64,000 nucleotides of DNA from Achatina immaculata (taxonomy: Eukaryota; Mollusca; Gastropoda; Stylommatophora; Achatinidae): contig CM019712.1 in the NCBI GenBank assembly GCA_009760885.1, positions 27,697,816 to 27,761,815 on the forward strand, given 5' to 3'. This document shows positions 58,397 to 64,000 of this stretch, one piece after another. Every line of letters begins with the position of its first letter. The stretch's first letter is position 1. A program made the position numbers and the translations under genes. The notes beneath the pieces were generated by a model that saw nothing but the letters and a program-made list of their open reading frames with translations, had not been told where the DNA came from and searched no databases.

Positions 58397-59528
58397 GTAA
58401 GTGTGTTTCAGAGATGTAAGAGAGATAACTGAATGTAAAACATGTAAACAAGAGGACTTGGACTAACCAATAAATAATTAAAGGATCATATTATTAAGAA
58501 AACGAAAAGTACTAATCACAGAGTACAATGCTGTCTGAATAAGTGACGTAATATACTGATTTAGTCTCATAAGACTTCAGACATTTGAGTAGCTCTTATT
58601 TATCACACTTCTATTTATCGTTCTTCAATTCAAAAGAACGTTAAGACTTATTACTACAGATAAAATTAAGACTTATTACTACAGATAAAATTAAGACTCA
58701 GTACTACAGATAAACTTGGTTTCTGCTCTAGATCTTTTCTGCTTAGTTAATGATGCTTGTAGGTCAGCTTCTGTGTTTCCTCTCCATTCCTGTCTTGGTC
58801 TACACTTTGGTCTTCTTCATATAATAGTTTGGAGGTCATATTCCATGTTGCTGTGTACATCCCTTTCTTCATCACCCAGTGGTCTTGTCTTGTAGGTCAT
58901 CCTGTGTTGTGTAACTCCTCTCTGGTCGATGTATTGATCTTGTTCCTAGCATTTCTTGTAATTCATTGTCTGTCCTGCCCTTCTTCCAGATCTTGTCCAT
59001 CCACATCTCGTAAATCATTGCCTATATTATTTGCATCTTTCTTTCCTGGCCCACCTATTGGCCTTCCACGTCCATGTCTCGTAAATCACTGTCTATAGTG
59101 TCTACCTGTCGCCATCCTGGCCTACCTCTTGTTCTTTTCTCTGCTACCCTCTTCTAATCAATCTTTCAATCTTTTTATTGACTAGTCTCCTGGTTTATGC
59201 TTGCCTCATCTTGTAGGCTATTCTCTATGTTTATCTACCCATCTCTACCTATTGATTTTTATCTTGTTATCTGGTTACTATACACAGTGTTAACATGTCT
59301 GTTCTCTTCCAGTTTCTTGTCACATTAAAATCATTGCTCTCCCAACAGGAGTGATCAGTCAACAACCTGTAAAGTTCTTTGTTTTAGATCTAACTCTTAA
59401 AAAATGAAACAAAACTAGTACAAACAATTCCTCAACCCAATAAAATTATACTCTTTCGTATGCCATTGTCCGCTATAGACGTCTTTTACAAGTTTATATA
59501 TTCTAAGTTTAGAATTCTGTTTTTACAG
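58397..59528. other. Intron 11 or 3' region
   Basis: 58650-58710 has a small triplication of attaagacttattactacag. From 58790 to 59280 there is T/C-rich sequence with loosely repeated tcttgtaggtcat and cttgtaatcattgtc phrases; on the minus strand one part reads RGRPGWRQ-like, possibly a very old LINE tail. No firm call. Confidence 0.4.
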
Positions 59529-59605
59529 AGTTGTTGCCCTTGGTGTTATTATTGGTGTTATTGTTGCTACTGATATTCTTGTTGCGGGGGGGGGGGGGGG
59601 GTTGA
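59529..59605 (+). CDS. Possible last exon: Leu-rich hydrophobic tail
   Basis: Acceptor gaattctgtttttacag|ag in the right phase opens LLPLVLLLVLLLLLIFLL followed by RGGGGG and TGA at 59603. This would add a membrane-spanning or GPI-type hydrophobic C terminus to the VWA protein. Against it: the coding part is a ttg/tta simple repeat of a kind common at 60600-61070, and the stop depends on the exact length of a 16-G run. Confidence 0.2.
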
Positions 59606-60610
59606 AACAAGATATTGAGGAGGGAGTTTTGTCATTGTTGCTGGGTTGCAGTGAGGCTTCGTAGAAAGAACGAATAGATCGGCAAGGATTGACGATTTGT
59701 GACTTCTTCTAGAAGCTGAGGCTTTTGACCTACTGTCGCGTTTGTTTTCTTACCCCTACTAGGAGAACTGAGATGTGTCATAACCCAAAGCAGACTCATT
59801 CTCTCACATGTTCTCCTCTCCAACACAAAAATAATAACAATTCACATTAGTTTACGTTACATAAACCCTACATCTTAATACATCGGTGCTTTCGTAGGCT
59901 AGAAGTTCACACTTAATCATGTTAGCTCAACGAAACACGTGTCTGACGTACAACAGAAACCTCTCTAATCTCGACATCCACGTAGTCTCATTACTCATAT
60001 GGCCTAAAATATGCCACCTTATGTGATTAATGGAAATATCAGGACCCTTGATTCTATAGCCTTTTTAAAAAAATCAGTAGATACATTATTTAACGTAAAA
60101 AATAAATATGAAATTTAATCTTAACACTTCATGAAAACATTAGAAAGCTCAACCAAAGTGGCATATTCTATCATACTGTCAAATTAACACTGACAAACTA
60201 CTACTATAAAAGATCTTGATCTTACACTAAAATAGTACAAATAACTTGCACAACTCGATAAAAAATATCTTAGATACATAATATGTGTAGATGTATTACA
60301 AGGAAAGTTGTAACACACACTCTTTTGGTGGAGATCGGTTTACATTATGCCAATTCGGCTTAAGTCTGGGGCAAATAGCTGGCCTGAGCCAGGCTCACAA
60401 GCTAAGGTTCTACCGGTGGATGGGAAAATGAATCGTTTTCTCTTTCGGAAATCACGTGTTTATAATGGCTCGAAAGAGATGAACGACGGATCTCGCCTAA
60501 TCGTGTATGGTTTCCTTCTCCGGCCTGTCCGTGCTCGCTTTGTAAAGTTGACAGAGGACAGGAGTTTCCAGTTTATAAAACTAAAGAGAAATGTCACATA
60601 GCGAACTGTC
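59606..60610. other. Downstream sequence, nothing recognised
   Basis: Frames at 59632-59826 (minus) and 60347-60601 (plus, 84 codons) show no known domain. The latter is of ordinary composition and could not be assigned. Confidence 0.4.
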
Positions 60611-61075
60611 TCGTTGGTATTGTTGTTAGTGTTATTAATGTTACCTTGTTGTTGTTGTAATTCCTGTTGTTAAGATTATTGTTTTTGCCGCTGTTGCTGT
60701 TATTGTTCTTAACGTTGTTAGTGTTGGTGTTTTTTTTTGTTATTGTTATTGCTACTATTACTGTAGTTTATTTTCTACTGCTGCCGCTACTGTAGCAGCT
60801 TATGCAATGTTGTTGCTGTGTTTGGTAATGTTTTTGCTGCTTTTGTTGTTGTTCTTATTGTTGTTTTATTTCCTGATGATTTTTTGTTGGTGATGTCGTT
60901 TTTGTTGCAGTTGCTGCTGCTGATAGGACTGTTATTATTGCTTTGTTGGTGTTGTTATTGTTGCTATTGTTTCTATAGTTCTTATGGTGCTGTTGCTGCT
61001 ATTCTATTTTTATTATTGTTGTTATTGTTGGCATTTTTTTATTATTCTCGTTGCTGCTGTTGTTTTTGATGTTTT
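60611..61075. repeat. TTG/CTG-rich low-complexity tract
   Basis: Long degenerate run of ttgttg, ttattg and tgctgc triplets; its 83-codon plus frame is a Leu/Val/Cys-rich artefact. Confidence 0.85.
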
Positions 61076-61097
61076 TATTCTGCTGTGATGTTGATTT

Positions 61098-61172
61098 AGA
61101 GAGAGGCAAAGATAGATTGAGAAACGGAAAGAGAGAAAAAGAGAGAGAGAGACAGAGAAAGAGATAGAGAGG
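61098..61172. repeat. GA-rich simple repeat
   Basis: gagagaggcaaagatagatt and gagaaagagagagagagaca, purine-rich microsatellite. Confidence 0.85.
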
Positions 61173-61299
61173 GTAATGAATGCATGTATTAATGATGATT
61201 TAGTTAACAAAATTATATGCTTATTTTTCAGCGCGGTGAGAAGAAATTCTGTGTGGGTATGTAATCATATCATTGTCAGCATACAGTCTCATACGTTCT

Positions 61300-61770
61300 A
61301 TAAACACACACACATATCTGTACACTCACACATGCAACTGTCTATACACACAGACATCTTTACTCACACTTATTCATACACAAGCGTATTTATACACTCA
61401 AACTTATCTACACACTCACACACAAACGTATACACATACGTATGTATATCTACACGTGTCTAAACACTTAATCTGTACGTATCTACACATTCACAGGTAT
61501 TTACACATACATTTATGTACACTCATATAAACATATCTATATAATACACGACTGTAAGCACACACCGGATCTATATGTAAATATACGTGTTCATACGCAC
61601 ATACATTCATTTATCTATACATTCTCACACATATCTATATACACTCATGTATCTATACATTCATGTATCTATACATTCTCTCACACATCTATACACACTT
61701 ATGTATTTATACATTCTCACAGACATCTATATACACTCATGTATCTATACATTCTTACACACGTGTACTG
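61300..61770. repeat. Degenerate acac/tatctatacactc repeat
   Basis: Irregular repeats of cacacatctatacactca type, giving His/Thr/Tyr-rich frames on the plus strand that are artefacts. Confidence 0.85.
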
Positions 61771-62307
61771 TCTTACTTTACTATGCAATATCCTTCTTGT
61801 TTCCTGTTTTTTGAACTTTTGTATCTGAAACCATACACTGAAAGTACTTTTATGTGAAAAGTATTAGTTTTTGTTTGTTGTCCACTGTGCACTAGACAGT
61901 TTCATGAGACCACGTTCATGTTTGTGTCTTAAGTTTGGTACCTGGTAGAGGCTGGGTCTAAGAGAGGGAATTTCTGTGTCCTTGCCTCGTTTCTTTTCCG
62001 GACGTCACGATTTTCTTTATATTCAGACAGACATTGATGGCTTAGCTTTCAAATACCTTTTATTTGGGGGATGCTAGATGGCTAAGCTGATTAATGCACT
62101 GTTCTCTCGTTGCTAGGCAGTTGATCGTCCTACCGGAGTACGTAGTTTGAGTATCAGGTAATTCCCTTGTCGTTTATCGTTCTGTTATGTCTAAAAGTAC
62201 TTTGTTTCTGATTCTCTCAAGATCTAACCAAGCATTAATGTGTTCTCTTGCTTTACTGTACGAAAGTCTTGTTCTTTTCCCTTTATGAATTTACGTATAT
62301 ACATATA
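61771..62307. other. Downstream sequence with possible SINE scrap
   Basis: Around 62080-62165, atggctaagctgattaatgc and gtagtttgagtatcagg are faintly tRNA-like, not enough for a firm call. Otherwise nothing. Confidence 0.35.
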
Positions 62308-62776
62308 CGGTCGAACTCGTTTAATGTCACATCGTCGGGACCGTCAAAATATGATGACAATAAGCGGATCTGACATAAAGTGGGGTCCAATATAAGGGAT
62401 TTAACTGAGCTGTATGTACGTATGTGTGTGCGTCCTTCCCACAATTGCTGCATTAAACACGTAACAAACAGCCAAAGCTATCATCATCGGACACAATATG
62501 TACTAATCATAAATATGTATTAGTAACACAATACATTAATCATAAAATACAGTAAGTCTTAGTCTTAGAATGTAGAAAACACTATAATTAATCAGCAACT
62601 GACGTGCCGGCAGTAGTACTACAAATGTGTGATTTTACGTTGTGTAGTGATAACTGGTCAATTAGTAAAAAAAAAAAGTCATTTAAACATGACAGTGCAC
62701 TAAAAACCTCCTGCCTTGCGTCACGCATACTGTAAATGAACGAGCGCACAGTCTCGAACGCGCTTACAGACTGAGC

Positions 62777-63082
62777 TTAAGAAATAGTTTTGGTGGGCCT
62801 CTGGTCCGTGGACTCACTGACGACATCAGCACTGTCCTCGGCGTGGTTGTCTACATTGCTTTTGCTGCAACTAACGACGATCTCTTCGAATGAATACGTT
62901 TCGGTTGATAGCAAGCAGTCATCAGGGTAAAGGAACTGATCAAACGTGACACATCGATCAGAAATTGCTGCCCGTTCTTCATATGTGATCAAGTCCAGGA
63001 GAACGTCACAAATATCGCCGGCATTTGTATTGATCACTGGCTCGGGCAAGAAAGTAAACTGCGGTTTACGAAAGCAGTTCAC
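62777..63082 (-). pseudogene. Tigger transposase C-terminal part
   Basis: A 101-codon frame starting MNCFRKPQFTFLPEPVINTN and containing FDQFLYPDDCLLSTETYSFE, EIVVSCSKSNVDNHAEDSAD. The NCFRK start and the acidic D-x-L...E-x-I-V region fit the C terminus of Tigger/CENP-B-like transposases. It is separated from the catalytic part by a LINE insertion. Confidence 0.75.
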
Positions 63083-63084
63083 AA

Positions 63085-63468
63085 TCGTTGACTATTCATT
63101 CATTCATTCATTTGAATGTCCCTTGAGGAACTTTGCCTCCCAAACAGCACTCCTGTAGGCCTCTCGGTTGTGAGCAAGCTGGCCTGCTGATGCTGCATCC
63201 ATTTGCAGATTGTCAACGATGTCTTGCAGCCATCTTCGTTTTGGTCTTCCTCTCTTTCTTTTTCCCATTATGTATCCTTCCAATACGGTCTTCTCTAAAT
63301 TATCATGACGTTTAATGTATCAAAAATATTTAAGTTTTCTTATTAGTTAGTAGTGATTCAAGATATTCAAAACTCTCCACTTCTTCCAGTTTTTTTTCCT
63401 CATTGATACATATTTCAGATGCCTTGTTTGTTTCCTCAGTTGTCATCAATTTAGTTTTATCACTGACT
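63085..63468 (-). mobile_element. LINE family B 3' end inserted in the Tigger element
   Basis: Minus strand: ends with the attcattcattcatt tail at 63094-63110, preceded by the GHANE-region DNA, RRWLQDIVDNLQMDAASAGQ and, further 5', ATEICINEEKKLEEVESFEY-like and TTEETNKASEICINE sequence near 63400-63450. Flanked by tgacta at 63088-63093 and 63463-63470. 5'-truncated insertion. Confidence 0.8.
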
Positions 63469-63500
63469 AACTGACGCTATTTAATGCCGCATGTATAAAA

Positions 63501-63755
63501 TTAATCGCTACACGTATCTTCATGTCGATCTCGGCGACACGCTTTTGTTCTATGACGCACTATTCGCGTTCTGTACTGTTGCTTGAAGGCGTAAATGATA
63601 CCTTGGTCGCAGGACTGCAGCACGCTGGTTATGTTAGGTGGGAGCAAAACAATCTTTGCAGCCATCAGATTGGTGACGTCAGTGTGCGCCGGACAGTTAT
63701 CAGCAAACAACAAAACCTTTCTGCTCATTCGGTTCATATTGTTGTAGAAAGAAAT
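63501..63755 (-). pseudogene. Tigger transposase catalytic (DDE) part
   Basis: Frame 63501-63737 continues upstream across one stop. MNRMSRKVLLFADNCPAHTD holds the second catalytic Asp, and SVLQSCDQGIIYAFKQQYRT the third. A 148-codon frame on the opposite strand (63522-63968) is its shadow. Confidence 0.85.
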
Positions 63756-64000
63756 GATCTAGTTCTCAAACAGTTCTCTTGTCATCCAAGCACGTTGGTT
63801 GGCCTTTTAAATGATGGACAAGCTCTTTACGTTCTGGAAGCACGGCGGATTTCCGGACTTATTTTAAGTCCACCTCTTGATCAAGAAGACAATGACCGAA
63901 AGAAGCCAGATTTTAATCATGAAAGGGCGACAGCGGTAAGCCTTTCATTCACCCCACCTGAGTTTTGATGCCCACATGTTCAAAAGGTTAATATGGCACG

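Larger units (their letters stand above)
62308..64000 (-). mobile_element. Tigger/pogo-like DNA transposon, minus strand, runs off the window
   Basis: Minus-strand transposase parts in order from the right edge: KSGNPPCFQNVKSL and NQRAWMTRELFEN near 63860-63750, VLLFADNCPAHTDVTNLM and KIVLLPPNITSVLQSCDQGI at 63720-63590 (catalytic Asp residues kept in DN and DQG), YAFKQQYRTRI, INFIHAALNSVS near 63505-63470, then MNCFRKPQFTFLPEPVINTN and the acidic C terminus to 62777. Two in-frame stops and a LINE insertion make it inactive. The left end at 62308 (cggtcgaactcgtttaatgt, atcgtcgggacc) next to TA resembles Tigger terminal inverted repeats and a TA target site. Confidence 0.85.

Noticed and set aside
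58790..59280. Minus-strand GRP-W like blocks suggesting a LINE tail
   Set aside because: Too degenerate; phrases repeat irregularly and no C-terminal motif follows in order.
60347..60601. 84-codon plus frame
   Set aside because: Ordinary composition but no domain, no splice context and no homology that I recognise; length is within chance.
61230..61255. Possible last exon after tatttttcag at 61230
   Set aside because: Acceptor and phase are acceptable, but the frame stops after two codons and the context is simple repeat; too little to support.
63522..63968. 148-codon plus-strand frame at the right edge
   Set aside because: It is the reverse-strand shadow of the Tigger catalytic domain, which has clear family motifs.

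Overview
The window is eukaryotic nuclear DNA from an animal. It is AT-rich, with GT-AG introns of 2 to 15 kb, many decayed non-LTR retrotransposons, tRNA-derived SINEs, DNA transposon relics and a very high load of minisatellites. The secreted cysteine-rich/VWA protein and the kinds of LINE, SINE and Tigger relics suggest a lophotrochozoan, probably a mollusc. That placement is inference; no single sequence here proves it.

One host gene dominates: a plus-strand gene assembled here from 11 exons between 3138 and 58396 (1513 coding nt, 504 codons plus one base). It encodes a signal peptide, a series of six-cysteine von Willebrand factor C-like modules (two complete, three half-modules), two very short linkers (8 codons and a 9-nt micro-exon), and a VWA domain with an intact metal-binding MIDAS (DxSxS, T, TDG) flanked by cysteines. 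Eight of the ten introns join in phase 1 on both sides; only the two introns around the VWA core use phase 0. Exons 3-4-5 and 6-7-8 look like copies of one three-exon cassette. No certain last exon is seen, so the 3' end is open.

Layout: 1-3137 upstream DNA (31-bp array, mariner relic). 3138-20277 exons 1-5, with LINE mosaics, arrays of 22, 56, 60 and 39 bp, and SINEs in the introns. 20278-35393 is a 15-kb intron with a 33-bp array, a 1.45-kb block present in three tandem copies (two of them ending in 19-bp arrays), and a 2.2-kb tandem duplication that carries a sense, phase-1, mucin-like exon (eight 14-residue Thr/Pro/Ser repeats in copy 1; one repeat and a destroyed acceptor in copy 2). 35394-41757 exons 6-8, plus an exon-6-like pseudo-exon whose acceptor lies at the tail of a LINE insertion. 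41758-53550 is a 12-kb intron with a retroelement inserted in a 15-bp array, a 1.65-kb tandem duplication, a Thr/Ser-rich 388-codon open frame in a 27-bp array, and a tandemly duplicated LINE. 53551-58396 exons 9-11 (VWA). 58397-64000 is downstream DNA with low-complexity tracts and a minus-strand Tigger/pogo transposon interrupted by a LINE.

Most open frames in the window are repeat arrays or transposon fragments. The best candidates for undescribed biology are the mucin-like alternative exon at 30481-30944, the Thr/Ser-rich frame at 47433-48599, the 9-nt micro-exon, and the recurring conversion of intronic minisatellites into phase-compatible, splice-site-containing coding sequence inside this gene.
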